Positions 34,268 to 43,546 of a stretch of DNA of 64,000 nucleotides are shown piece after piece. The DNA comes from Marinobacter nanhaiticus D15-8W. GTDB taxonomy: Bacteria; Pseudomonadota; Gammaproteobacteria; Pseudomonadales; Oleiphilaceae. The notes beneath the pieces were generated by a model. The model had not been told where the DNA came from and did not search any database. It worked only from the letters and a program-made list of their open reading frames with translations. Position numbers and translations under genes: made by a program. The stretch lies in contig NZ_AP028878.1 in assembly GCF_036511935.1 (NCBI RefSeq), positions 1,054,001-1,118,000 of the forward strand, given 5' to 3'. How positions within the stretch are numbered: position 1 is the first letter of the stretch; every line of letters begins with the position of its first letter.

Positions 34268-34298
34268 AAAAAGCGTGATCTTGATCACGCTTTTTTTT
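34268..34298 (+). terminator. Intrinsic terminator after ispH
   Basis: A 13-bp stem (AAAAAGCGTGATC with GATCACGCTTTTT) around a two-base loop, continued by T residues. It cuts the housekeeping operon off from the pilin cluster. Confidence 0.92.
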
Positions 34299-34404
34299 GG
34301 CCTGGATACCGCTCATTCCTGGCTTTTTTCCGTTCGTCGTTTGTGAGTACCTATTTCCCGCGGCATTTCATAACCTCAAGCTCAAGTTAAAGGAGGTCTG
34401 TTTT

Positions 34405-34965
34405 ATGCGTATCCGGATCAGTCGCGGTTTTACCCTCGTCGAGCTGATGATTACCTTTGCGGTGGCTGCGATTCTGGTAACGGTCGCACTGCCGAGTTTC
34501 CGGGATTTAATGGCGCGTAACGAGCTTGTCACGGTCACTAACAGTTGGGTCGGGGCGCTGAATACAGCGCGTGCAGAAGCCGTCAAGCTCAATCAGCACG
34601 TGGCATTTTGTGGAGAAGACGACGTGCCGACAAGCGGGGCCGGTTCCGACTGTAGCGCATCCAAGGCCGGTGAAGTGCGTTATCTACCTCGAAATGGCGG
34701 CGCCGCGGAAGCGCTTCATGCGGCGCTTACTGATTCGGTCACCCAGCCTTTAGTGATCGCGGCATCAACCGCCGTTCGGTTCAGGGGCGATGGTGTCGGA
34801 TATCGGGGAGATAACATGACGACGCCATACAGTACGGCCGGTGGTGGTCCGCCGGTTGTCGTGCTTTGTAGTACCGCTCTCACCGTTGACAACGCTCGCC
34901 GTGTTGAGCTGATTGCCGGCACCAGGGTGCAGGTCGTTACAGAAACCCGGGCGAGCTGCCCGTGA
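34405..34965 (+). CDS. Type IV pilus minor pilin, FimT/FimU (GspH) type
   Basis: 186 residues beginning MRIRISRG|FTLVELMITFAVAAIL: a short positive leader, a prepilin peptidase site after Gly8, Glu5 of the mature protein, and a hydrophobic helix. The globular part is of the GspH/FimT class, and the final Cys pair (VVLCS and RASCP) is typical. The ATG at 34405 has a perfect AGGAGG at 34391-34396. First gene of the minor-pilin operon; by position it corresponds to fimT or fimU of Pseudomonas, and I cannot decide which. Confidence 0.88.
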   Translation: MRIRISRGFTLVELMITFAVAAILVTVALPSFRDLMARNELVTVTNSWVGALNTARAEAVKLNQHVAFCGEDDVPTSGAGSDCSASKAGEVRYLPRNGGAAEALHAALTDSVTQPLVIAASTAVRFRGDGVGYRGDNMTTPYSTAGGGPPVVVLCSTALTVDNARRVELIAGTRVQVVTETRASCP

Positions 34966-35017
34966 GAGATGTTGTGGGGCAAATTTTGAACTGTGCGCGA
35001 AGTGTAAAGGGTGATTT

Positions 35018-35527
35018 ATGCATCTAACGACCAGCTTTCTTGGGCGGCGACGTGGAGGCGGGGTTAGCTATCGCCAATCCGGTGTGGGCTTGATCGAAGT
35101 GCTGATCGCCGTTCTGGTGCTCTCAGTCGGTTTTCTCGGTATGGCGGCTTTGCAGTCTAAGGCGCTGAGCAACAACAACAGCGCCATGGTGCGCAGTATT
35201 GGCACGATCGCCAGCTACTCCATTCTGGATGCCATGCGAGTCGATCAGACCGGCGTTCAAGCGGGTGATTATGATGATTTCAACGTGTCGGTGCCCGCGG
35301 CATGGGACGCTCCGGGGGATTGTTCCGGGTTGGGGTCGGGCGGCGCCCTTGCGCGGGCGAACCAGAATCAGTGGTGTGACGATCTCGGCAGTTTGATGGG
35401 GCCAGGTACCAAAGGTGAAATCAGCGCGGACGGTGGCGGTAATTACACCATTACCATCACCTTCAACGACGAACGGGCCACCGGTGGTAGCGCAAGTCAG
35501 ACCATGATTACGCGGGCGAAATTATGA
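35018..35527 (+). CDS. pilV: Type IV pilus minor pilin PilV
   Basis: 169 residues. The leader (residues 1-23) ends at the site SGVG|LIEVLIAVLVLSVGFLGMAALQ, the PilV signature segment including GFLGMA. PilV is part of the minor-pilin priming complex with PilW, PilX and PilY1. Its stop overlaps the pilW start (ATGA), pointing to coupled translation. AAAGGG lies about 7-12 bases before the ATG. Confidence 0.92.
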   Translation: MHLTTSFLGRRRGGGVSYRQSGVGLIEVLIAVLVLSVGFLGMAALQSKALSNNNSAMVRSIGTIASYSILDAMRVDQTGVQAGDYDDFNVSVPAAWDAPGDCSGLGSGGALARANQNQWCDDLGSLMGPGTKGEISADGGGNYTITITFNDERATGGSASQTMITRAKL

Positions 35528-36549
35528 TGTTTAACAGTCAACGTAAAATTCCGGCCTCAAGACGAACGGATAGCGGTTTTACTCTGATCGAACTGATGAT
35601 CGCAATGGTCCTCGGGTTGCTGATCGTCGCCGGTGTCGGAAGTGTGTTCATTGCGAACCAGAATGCCTATCGCACCAATGTAGCCCTTGGTGAAGTGCAG
35701 GAAAGTGCCCGTACGTCTTTCGAATTCCTGGCCAGGGATATTCGCTCCGCTGGGGCCAATCCGTGTGGCACGGCCAGCGTCGCAAGCGTACTGAAGCCGG
35801 GCGGAGATTCGATGCTATACAGCAGCGGAGGCATAGAGGGATGGGAGAACGCGACAACGGCGCCGAATCTGCCGGCCAGCGGTGTGGGTGCGCCGGTGGC
35901 GGGCGCTGGGGACGCCCTTCGCCTGGCGGGTGCCCGGGGCGCAGGGCTGGAGCTTGAATCGACAAACGGGCAGCGGCTGAGTGTCAATCTGAAGAGCGCA
36001 ACGACGGCGATCGGTAAGGGCGATATCGTCATGATCTGTGATATCGAAAAGGCCACCCTGTTCCAGGTGACCAGTGATAATGCGTCAAACAAGACCGTGA
36101 CCCATAACAAGGATGATGGCTCGCCCGGCAACCAGACAGAGTGCCTGAATCATCCCGTACCGCAGTCGCCCGGGTCCACCTGCACCACGTTCAGCCCTTC
36201 GTCCTACCTGGCGATACCCACCAACTACGTCTGGTATATCGGCGAAAATGACGCCGGTGGCCGCTCGCTGTATCGATATGGTCGCGGTCAGGAAGCAACG
36301 TCAGGAACGGCTGAGATGGTGCGGGGCGTTTGGGCAATGGAGGTGACCTACCACGAGCAGGGCGGCAATTCGTATGTTGCCGCTGGCAGCGTTGGTAACT
36401 GGGAGACTGTCGACGCGGTCAGGCTCGAGTTGACCGTACGCAGTGGTGGAGTTCAGCCGGCCAGTGCTATGGGGGCGGGAACTGACAACCAGCCTCTCGA
36501 GCGGGCATTCACTTCCACCGTGGCCCTGCGCAACCGGCTGGATAACTGA
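35524..36549 (+). CDS. pilW: Type IV pilus minor pilin PilW
   Basis: 341 residues, with the prepilin site DSG|FTLIELMIAMVLGLLIVAGVGSVF and then a large globular domain, as usual for PilW. ATGs at 35524 and 35527 are both possible. It sits between pilV and pilX in the order of the Pseudomonas cluster. It takes part in pilus priming together with PilY1. Confidence 0.92.
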   Translation: MMFNSQRKIPASRRTDSGFTLIELMIAMVLGLLIVAGVGSVFIANQNAYRTNVALGEVQESARTSFEFLARDIRSAGANPCGTASVASVLKPGGDSMLYSSGGIEGWENATTAPNLPASGVGAPVAGAGDALRLAGARGAGLELESTNGQRLSVNLKSATTAIGKGDIVMICDIEKATLFQVTSDNASNKTVTHNKDDGSPGNQTECLNHPVPQSPGSTCTTFSPSSYLAIPTNYVWYIGENDAGGRSLYRYGRGQEATSGTAEMVRGVWAMEVTYHEQGGNSYVAAGSVGNWETVDAVRLELTVRSGGVQPASAMGAGTDNQPLERAFTSTVALRNRLDN

Positions 36550-36567
36550 CAGGTAGAGCGGCGAACT

Positions 36568-37182
36568 ATGAAACGCAATCGAAAAAAACAAACCGTAGCG
36601 ATGGGCTGCCCGGCCCGACAGCGTGGCATGGCCCTGTTTGTCTCCCTGATCTTGCTGGTTGTCGTAACGCTGGTTGGTCTGGCGGGCATGCGGGGCACGA
36701 TCCTGCAGGAGCGCATGGCGGGTGGTGCCTATGACCGTGAAACGGGCTTCCAGGCAGCTGAGGCAGCCCTGATGCTGGCGGCACAAGACTTCACCAGTAA
36801 CCCATCGACTTGGGATAACGAAATCGCTGCGAATGCCAGTGATCTGGATTGCAGCAACAAGAGCTGCGCCTCTAACCCCAGTGGCCAGATAGCCAACGCT
36901 CGCTGGAAGTCCGTTACGTCTGGAACCTCCGCGAGTGAATTCACCGCAATCGATAGCAGCAATCCGCCGCAATACGTCGTGCAGTTGCTGGGGGATTGTT
37001 CGTCAACTGGTGCCGGCGGCGGATTTACCGGAACGACCGACCAGAACGAAGGGGGCCCGGGAGGCAGTCAGCTCAACAATCAGGGCACGTGTTACCGCAT
37101 TACCGCGCGAGCGCTTGATCCCACTGCGTCGGTAAACGCTGACCGTGCGCAGGTTCTTCTTCAAGCGACCTACCGGATGTAG
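36568..37182 (+). CDS. pilX: Type IV pilus minor pilin PilX
   Basis: 204 residues. The N-terminus reads RQRG|MALFVSLILLVVVTLVGLAGMRG, the PilX_N-type segment. As in other PilX proteins it lacks the mature Glu5 in that position. A glycine-rich stretch lies near residues 145-170. It is followed by pilY1 with an AGGAG ribosome binding site overlapping its end. Confidence 0.92.
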   Translation: MKRNRKKQTVAMGCPARQRGMALFVSLILLVVVTLVGLAGMRGTILQERMAGGAYDRETGFQAAEAALMLAAQDFTSNPSTWDNEIAANASDLDCSNKSCASNPSGQIANARWKSVTSGTSASEFTAIDSSNPPQYVVQLLGDCSSTGAGGGFTGTTDQNEGGPGGSQLNNQGTCYRITARALDPTASVNADRAQVLLQATYRM

Positions 37183-37195
37183 GAGATATCCGACC

Positions 37196-40100
37196 ATGAA
37201 GTACTCCAACGCAAAACTGAACGACCCGATCTCGGAAGACAACGGGTTTTTTGCTCCTGCAAGCACCGGGTGGTGGTCAATGTCGGCTAATTGGTGCCTC
37301 GTCATACTGACGTTGTTTGCCTTGCTGCCGGTATTAAGCGTACAGGCGGCTGTAGACGATGTGGATGTTGACCAGAGCCCATTGATTGTGAGCGACCCGC
37401 TGCCCCCGAACATTGTCTTGTTGCACGATGATTCTGGCTCAATGGGGTATGACTATCTTCCCGATACTGCGCCAAAAAACGGCGACGACTTCCGCAAATC
37501 CAATAAAAATCGCCAGTATTACAATCCGCAGACGCTTTATACCATTCCGCCTAAGGCTGACGGGACATTGTATCCCACTCCATCATTTCCCGACGGTTAT
37601 GAGGACCCGTTCAACGGTACCAGGACAGACAACATCCTGTCGGAATCAGACTATTCGGATAGTTGGTATAATGGGTGGATGCGAGCCTTCGTTTATTTCG
37701 ACGGCAATGAGAGGCATCATGTCATTGAAGATGGAGGGAATTGTAGCTATTTATCAAACTGCCATTACGCCAGTGACTCACTGGTGGTTGGCGGTACAAC
37801 GACCACCTACGGCCAGAACGTCGCCAATTTCTATAGCTACTATCGGGCACGTTATCTGTCCGCCAAAAGCGGCATTATGAGTGCGTTCTCCGAACTGAAT
37901 CCAAACTACCGTTTTGGGTTCGGTTCGATCAACGGTAGCAATAACGACAAACTTGGCTCGGGTCAGTTTTCAACCAGCTATATGAAAATCAAGCAGGTTG
38001 AGCCGTTCGGTAACGGCAGCAACGGTACCCAGAAAAAGCTTTTTTGGGAGTGGCTTAATGGCGTGGGCACGAATGGTGGTACGCCACTACGTAGAGCATT
38101 GGAAACTGCCGGAAGGTATTACCAGACACAACAGCCTTGGCTCGATACTGATGATCAAGGGCGTGAGGTCGAGTACTCCTGCCGACCATCCTATACCATT
38201 CTGGTTTCTGACGGTTACTGGAGCGGCAACAATCCTTCGAACTTCCTGAAAAAATCGGATAACACGTCGACGGATAATTACAAGGCGGTTCCGCCCTTTA
38301 TCGGCGGTGCTGCTGACGGCGACTCTGCAACCCTGGCAGACGTGGCGAATTATTACTGGAAGACGGACCTGCGGGATGGTGCCAGCGAAGGGCAGCAGAA
38401 CAATGTCCCCGCAACAGAGAACGATCCTGCAACCTGGCAGCACATGACCACCTTTACCGTCGGCCTTGGCTTGACCGTAGATGGGCTTGGGGCGACGCAA
38501 ACAGAGCTATTCAATTGGGCGCGCCTTGGTGATGACGCTAAAGTGACTGGTTGGGGTGGCTGGCCCACGCCGGGCAGCGGTGGTGGTTCGGGCAAATCTG
38601 AGAACGTCAGCGATATGCTTCACGCCGCAATCAATGGGCACGGTAACTTTTTCTCAGCGAGAGACCCCAGCCAGTTTGCCCAGGGGCTTCGTGATGCCCT
38701 GGCGGATATTGCCGCCGCGCCAGGGGCCGGCAGTACGCCTTCCTTTAGCGGCGGCGAGACACTGACGTCAGCTACCAGACAGTATACCGCTAGCTATATG
38801 ACGGGGTCTTGGACGGGCGATCTTAAGTCTGTAGCTTATAATGATACGACAAAAGAGTTTACAGTAGACCCTTGGTCGGCCTCGGCCCAGTTGCCCGCAG
38901 CCGCGGACCGCAATATCTGGACCACGGATAAGAGCGGGATGGCGGTCGAGTTCAAGGAAGGAGAGCTCAGCGACTATTGGGAAACCCTTGGGAACAACCT
39001 TTACCTCTCAGAACAAAAAGGCGAGGCGTGGGGTAAGCACCTTGTTAACTATCTGCGCGGTGACCAGCGTTATGAGAAATTAGCGCTGACACCGCTAAGC
39101 GATGTACTGCGCGAGCGGGATTCCCTGCTGGGCGATATTGTGAATTCCACGCCGGTGGTTATCGGTGCGCCGAAGGCGGATCTGTATAAGCACGTTCTCA
39201 ACGAAAACTATTTTGACGGCCTGAGCGGCGAAAATACCTACGACGACTTCGTAGCCGACAATGCCACACGGACGTCGATCGTCTATGTCGCGGCCAATGA
39301 TGGCATGTTGCATGCCTTCAATGCTGAGGATGGTAACGAAGTCTTTGCCTTTATTCCGGGTGCTGTGGTCGGTGGGACGGGCGATGCTTCGCTCGCGCGG
39401 CTGGCCAATCCGGAGTACGGGGTTTACGACCCGGTCGACGGTACGCAACCGGTGCCGCATCAGTATTACAATGATGGCCGATTGACGACGCAGAATGTGT
39501 TTATCGACGGTGAATGGAAAACCATTCTGGTCGGTACGACGGGGCGGGGCACGTCCCGGACCGTTTATGCCCTCGACATTACCAATCCGGCTGACTTGGC
39601 CGACCCGGACAAAGCCGAAGATGCGATTCTCTGGGAGCGCTCAGCGGGGGATGGTAAATCCAACGACGACTGGATCGGTATGGCGCTTGGACGGGCAACG
39701 ATCTCGCTGATCAAGGGGAGCAGCGGGGACGAGGGCCAATGGGTTGCCCATCTGGGTAATGGTCCCAACAGCGAAAAGAATCAAGCAGCTTTGCTGCAGT
39801 TTGATCTGGCAACCGGCGAACTGGTGGTCTATCCCACGGGTACCATGAGCGACAATGGCCTTGCGGCACCCTACGTCATTCAGGCCGACGACAGCGATGG
39901 TTTGAGCGAATACGCGTTTGCCGGAGACCTCCAGGGCAATGTATGGCGTATTGAACTCAGTGCTACCGGCGGGAGTGTCAGTGATCCGATCTATGTTGCC
40001 AAGGACGATGCGGGGAACCGCCAGCCTATCACCGCCGATATGCTCGCGACCCAGAACGAAAAGACCGGTGCTGTCTGGGTCTTTTTTGGAACCGGGCGCT

Positions 40101-40750
40101 TCCTGACGGGCGCTGACATTACCTCGTCGAATCCGCAAATCCAGACCTGGTATGGCTTGCGCGCGTTAAAGGGCGCATCGGGCCTGGCTGAGGTGACGGC
40201 TTCGCATTCACGTAACAACCTGCAGGAGCGCGAAATCCTGGCTGAAAATGCGGACGGTTACAGGGCAACAAGTACCGGCGATTTTTCGGATTTGACCAGT
40301 GATAATAATGTCGGCTGGTACATGGATCTCGAGTCGCCTGTAAAGGGCAGAGAAGGTGAGCGGATTGTCTACCAGACCCAGCTCATCGCCGGCCGGCTGA
40401 TCGTGAATACCCTGATCCCGAAATCAAGTAGCCCCTGTGATACGTTCCCGGGCGGGGCCACATTGATCGTCGATCCGTTCTCTGGCGCGAATCCCGGTGA
40501 AGGTGTGTTGGATTCCAACGGAGACGGTAAGATCGATAACAGCGATTCCGGAGTGATCGACGGTGAAGTCCACCACTATAACGGGCAGCGGTACGACGTT
40601 GGTTTAGCCGGTTCGGTATCGGCCCTGATAGGTGAAGGCGGGGAGGTTAAGCTGTTTGGTCTCCGTCTGAATGCCACCGGGATGGGGCTCGGAACCTCCA
40701 TGGGAGCGACCGGGGCACAGCGGTTAAATTGGCATGAAATCTTCAACTAA
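37196..40750 (+). CDS. pilY1: Type IV pilus tip adhesin PilY1
   Basis: 1184 residues. A signal peptide with a long N-region (hydrophobic core about 33-49, cleavage near VQA|A at 51) is followed by a von Willebrand A-like domain whose metal site DDSGSM lies at 78-83. The C-terminal half is a PilY1 beta-propeller, with an EF-hand-like calcium loop DSNGDGKIDNSD starting at residue 1106. PilY1 sits at the pilus tip, primes assembly and mediates adhesion and surface sensing. The ATG at 37196 follows AGGAGAT; the upstream frame overlaps pilX. Confidence 0.95.
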   Translation: MKYSNAKLNDPISEDNGFFAPASTGWWSMSANWCLVILTLFALLPVLSVQAAVDDVDVDQSPLIVSDPLPPNIVLLHDDSGSMGYDYLPDTAPKNGDDFRKSNKNRQYYNPQTLYTIPPKADGTLYPTPSFPDGYEDPFNGTRTDNILSESDYSDSWYNGWMRAFVYFDGNERHHVIEDGGNCSYLSNCHYASDSLVVGGTTTTYGQNVANFYSYYRARYLSAKSGIMSAFSELNPNYRFGFGSINGSNNDKLGSGQFSTSYMKIKQVEPFGNGSNGTQKKLFWEWLNGVGTNGGTPLRRALETAGRYYQTQQPWLDTDDQGREVEYSCRPSYTILVSDGYWSGNNPSNFLKKSDNTSTDNYKAVPPFIGGAADGDSATLADVANYYWKTDLRDGASEGQQNNVPATENDPATWQHMTTFTVGLGLTVDGLGATQTELFNWARLGDDAKVTGWGGWPTPGSGGGSGKSENVSDMLHAAINGHGNFFSARDPSQFAQGLRDALADIAAAPGAGSTPSFSGGETLTSATRQYTASYMTGSWTGDLKSVAYNDTTKEFTVDPWSASAQLPAAADRNIWTTDKSGMAVEFKEGELSDYWETLGNNLYLSEQKGEAWGKHLVNYLRGDQRYEKLALTPLSDVLRERDSLLGDIVNSTPVVIGAPKADLYKHVLNENYFDGLSGENTYDDFVADNATRTSIVYVAANDGMLHAFNAEDGNEVFAFIPGAVVGGTGDASLARLANPEYGVYDPVDGTQPVPHQYYNDGRLTTQNVFIDGEWKTILVGTTGRGTSRTVYALDITNPADLADPDKAEDAILWERSAGDGKSNDDWIGMALGRATISLIKGSSGDEGQWVAHLGNGPNSEKNQAALLQFDLATGELVVYPTGTMSDNGLAAPYVIQADDSDGLSEYAFAGDLQGNVWRIELSATGGSVSDPIYVAKDDAGNRQPITADMLATQNEKTGAVWVFFGTGRFLTGADITSSNPQIQTWYGLRALKGASGLAEVTASHSRNNLQEREILAENADGYRATSTGDFSDLTSDNNVGWYMDLESPVKGREGERIVYQTQLIAGRLIVNTLIPKSSSPCDTFPGGATLIVDPFSGANPGEGVLDSNGDGKIDNSDSGVIDGEVHHYNGQRYDVGLAGSVSALIGEGGEVKLFGLRLNATGMGLGTSMGATGAQRLNWHEIFN

Positions 40751-40771
40751 GGCGGGATAGGAAGCATAAAA

Positions 40772-41281
40772 ATGCAGTTAGAAAGCCTCAAACATCGCGT
40801 CGCACCTGGCCGCCAAGCTTATAAAAGGCTTGCTGGAGTGAGAAACCTTGCCGGTTCTCACTCCGGGTTTACGCTCATCGAGCTGATGATTGTGGTTGCG
40901 ATCATTGGGATCATTGCGGCGATTGCTTACCCGTCGTACAACAACCAGGTAGCCTCCACCAAGCGCGCGGCTGCTGCGGCCTGTTTGTCGGAGCAGGCGG
41001 GTTACATGGAGCGGTTCTACACCACTAACCTTCGTTACGACAAAGATCAGGGCGGGAGCGATAACCCGTTGTCTGACGGTTCCCTGGTGCTCGATTGTAT
41101 GTCCGCGGGTCAGACTGGAAATGATTACAGCTACTCCGTCCAGTCCCTTGCGCGATCCCAATACACGCTCAATGCAGCGCCTCAGGGCGCGCAGGCGAGT
41201 AGGGACAGTAATTGCGGCACATTGACGCTTGATGAGAAGGGGACGCGTGGCGCCGGCGGCGATGTGGCTAGTTGTTGGTAA
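40772..41281 (+). CDS. pilE: Type IV pilus minor pilin PilE
   Basis: 169 residues with the site SHSG|FTLIELMIVVAIIGIIAAIAYPSY, the strongest type IV pilin signature in the window, and four cysteines in the globular part. From the ATG the leader is 32 residues, long for this class. A GTG at 40838 in the same frame, with AAAGG about 9 bases before it, would give a normal 10-residue leader and may be the true start. Position after pilY1 matches pilE of the Pseudomonas cluster. Confidence 0.9.
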   Translation: MQLESLKHRVAPGRQAYKRLAGVRNLAGSHSGFTLIELMIVVAIIGIIAAIAYPSYNNQVASTKRAAAAACLSEQAGYMERFYTTNLRYDKDQGGSDNPLSDGSLVLDCMSAGQTGNDYSYSVQSLARSQYTLNAAPQGAQASRDSNCGTLTLDEKGTRGAGGDVASCW

Positions 41282-41354
41282 CCTGTGATCAGGTTAACCC
41301 ATTGAACGGACGAGGTGTGTAAGACTCTCCGTTTTTAAAAATAGGGAGTTGTTT

Positions 41355-42011
41355 ATGCTCAAGGATGAGCGAACGGCCCAGGATGGGGGCTTTTTCCTGG
41401 GCTTGTCCGGTAAATCTGTGCCCGCCGCGCGGGCTGCAGCAAGAACCGGCCGTGCAAGTTGCGGGTCTGGGGGCTTTTCGCTGGTCGAACTAATGGTGGT
41501 GATATCTATTACCGCTATCCTGTTGGCGTTTGCGATACCGGCCTTTTCCAATATCATCGCCCAGAACGAGTTGGCGGTGGCCAGCAATGCTGCTCGCGGA
41601 GCGCTAATGGTCGCTCGGGAAACGGCGGTCGCGAAGGGAAACTCGGTTTCCCTGTGTGCCGGTGAGCCCGAGAACGGCTGCAGCGGCGACTGGTCAGGTG
41701 GTCAGTGGCTTGTGTTCCGTGATTCCAATCATAGTGGTGATCTTGACGCTGGCGAGGCTGTCATACAGCACGGTATTGTACCCGGGGCGGGTCAAGCGGT
41801 ATCGATTGAGGGTAACGGACCATTGCGTTCTGCTCTGGTTTACATGCCCCTGGGGCATGCAGAGCGGGTTAGCGGAGCGTTTGGCGCTGGCCGGCTGCGG
41901 ATTTGTGTGGAAAGCGCTGTCGTGCCCAATGCCCGAGAACTCGTCATATCGGCCACTGGGCGGGTGCGTATCCAGCGCGTTGATTTCGGCGGTGCTTGCC
42001 CGTCACTATAA
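41355..42011 (+). CDS. Second FimT/GspH-type pseudopilin
   Basis: 218 residues. A long leader (about 38 residues from this ATG) ends at GSGG|FSLVELMVVISITAILLAFAIPAFSN. The globular domain is of GspH/FimT type, with the WLVFRDSNHSGDLDAGE segment that often appears in FimT proteins. The ATG at 41355 has AGGGAG six bases upstream. It is last in the pilus operon, convergent with pilR. A paralog of the first gene of the cluster; FimT proteins elsewhere have DNA-binding roles in transformation, which is only a possibility here. Confidence 0.85.
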   Translation: MLKDERTAQDGGFFLGLSGKSVPAARAAARTGRASCGSGGFSLVELMVVISITAILLAFAIPAFSNIIAQNELAVASNAARGALMVARETAVAKGNSVSLCAGEPENGCSGDWSGGQWLVFRDSNHSGDLDAGEAVIQHGIVPGAGQAVSIEGNGPLRSALVYMPLGHAERVSGAFGAGRLRICVESAVVPNARELVISATGRVRIQRVDFGGACPSL

Positions 42012-42056
42012 GAGTGGTCGCCCGCGGTGACAGGAAAAGGGGAAAGCCTCCATAAG

Positions 42057-42096
42057 CTTGTAGGTCATTGCTAAAACTTGTAGGTCATTGCTAAAA
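42057..42096. repeat. 20-bp exact tandem duplication
   Basis: Two identical adjacent 20-base copies (42057-42076 and 42077-42096, each starting CTTGTAGG and ending GCTAAAA) between the convergent fimT-like gene and pilR. Confidence 0.95.
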
Positions 42097-42109
42097 AAGG
42101 GTATCCCCG

Positions 42110-43495
42110 TCACTCCATCCCCAACTTCTTCAACTTATACCGCAAAGCCCTGAAACTGATCCCTAACTTCTTCGCCGCAGCCGTCTTGTTCCAGCGCGTG
42201 GCTTCCAGTGCCTTCTCGATCGCCTTACGCTCGATAGATTCCAGATAGTTCTCCAAATCAAGCTCGCCATCTTCTGGCAGATCCAGAGACGGCGCCTCAT
42301 TGGGTATTATCGCCTCAGAGATGTTTGACGAGCCACCGGGCACTGGCGCGCTACCCAGGTGCAAATCCGCTGCATCGATCTGGTCCAGGTCGCAAAGGGT
42401 GAACGCTCGCTCCAGGATGTTCTCCAGCTCGCGCACATTGCCTGGAAACGCGTGATCCTTGAGTTTGTTCAGCGCGGCTGGTGTAAGCTGCGCGGGCTCG
42501 CATTCGTAGTCGCGAGCCAAGCGCTCCAGGATATGACGCGAGAGCAATTCGATATCGTCAGGGCGCTCCCTGAGTGGCGGTACTTTCAGCTCGATGACGT
42601 TGATCCGGTAGAACAGGTCCTGGCGGAAGGTGCCTTCTTGTACCAGCGCTGGGAGATCCCGATGTGTAGCGCTAAGGATTCGGATATCCACCGGCACTTC
42701 CTTGGAATCGCCCACTGGCCGAACCGCTTTCTCCTGGATCGCGCGCAGGAGTTTGACCTGCATGTTGAGTGGCAGGTCGGCAACCTCATCGAGGAAGAGT
42801 GTGCCGCCATCGGCGGACCGGAAAAGGCCGGCTTTGTTGTCGACGGCGCCGGTGAAGCTGCCTTTCTTATGCCCGAAAAACTCGCTTTCCATCAGTTCGG
42901 AGGGGATGGCGCCACAGTTGACGGCCACGAACGGACCATCACGCCGAGGGCCTTGCAGGTGGATCATGCGCGCCACCAGCTCCTTCCCGCTGCCGGACTC
43001 GCCACTGATGAAGACGGGGGCCTGGCTGCGCGCGAGCTTGCGGGTCTGGTTGCGCAACCGCCGCACGCCTTCTGACTGTCCGAGAAGGAGCCCGGGATCA
43101 TCTGCGGGCATCTCCTCGACATCCGGCTCGGAAAGCTTGAGCGCACTTTGTACCAGTTCGCGTAGCCTTGGCAGCTCCACGGGCTTTGATACGAAATCGA
43201 AGGCGCCGGCCTTCAGCGACTCAATGGCGGTATCCATGCTCCCATAGGCGGTGATCACTGCGACCGGTGTTTGCGGGCACACTTTCTGGATCCAATGGAC
43301 CAGCTCGATGCCGTTGCCGTCAGGCAGGTTCATGTCCGTCAGGCAGAGTTGGGGCGGATTGGCTTCAAGCAGACGCTTCGCCGTAGTGATGTCGGCAGCC
43401 GTTTCCACCTCGATGCCCATGCGTGCAAGCGTAATCTCCAGTAATTCGCGAATGTCCGGTTCGTCGTCGATGATCAGCGCAGTTGGAGTACTCAT
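42110..43495 (-). CDS. pilR: Two-component response regulator PilR (sigma-54 activator)
   Basis: 461 residues: receiver domain with the phosphorylation site Asp54 (LTDMNLPDG), AAA+ domain with Walker A GESGSGKE and sigma-54 contact loop GSFTGA, and a Fis-type helix-turn-helix at the C-terminus (KTAAAKKLGISFRALRYKLKKLG). PilR activates the sigma-54 promoter of the major pilin gene. pilS lies directly upstream on the same strand, and the minor-pilin operon is convergent. Confidence 0.96.
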   Translation of the reverse strand: MSTPTALIIDDEPDIRELLEITLARMGIEVETAADITTAKRLLEANPPQLCLTDMNLPDGNGIELVHWIQKVCPQTPVAVITAYGSMDTAIESLKAGAFDFVSKPVELPRLRELVQSALKLSEPDVEEMPADDPGLLLGQSEGVRRLRNQTRKLARSQAPVFISGESGSGKELVARMIHLQGPRRDGPFVAVNCGAIPSELMESEFFGHKKGSFTGAVDNKAGLFRSADGGTLFLDEVADLPLNMQVKLLRAIQEKAVRPVGDSKEVPVDIRILSATHRDLPALVQEGTFRQDLFYRINVIELKVPPLRERPDDIELLSRHILERLARDYECEPAQLTPAALNKLKDHAFPGNVRELENILERAFTLCDLDQIDAADLHLGSAPVPGGSSNISEAIIPNEAPSLDLPEDGELDLENYLESIERKAIEKALEATRWNKTAAAKKLGISFRALRYKLKKLGME

Positions 43496-43546
43496 TCTTT
43501 TGTGTATCCCAATTTACTTCATGGAAATCGTTGGTTGCCGGATGCT

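Noticed and set aside
40700..40771. Sigma-54 promoter before pilE (TGGCATG...TTCA)
   Set aside because: The -24 GG is present but the -12 GC is not at the required distance, and pilE lies inside an operon.
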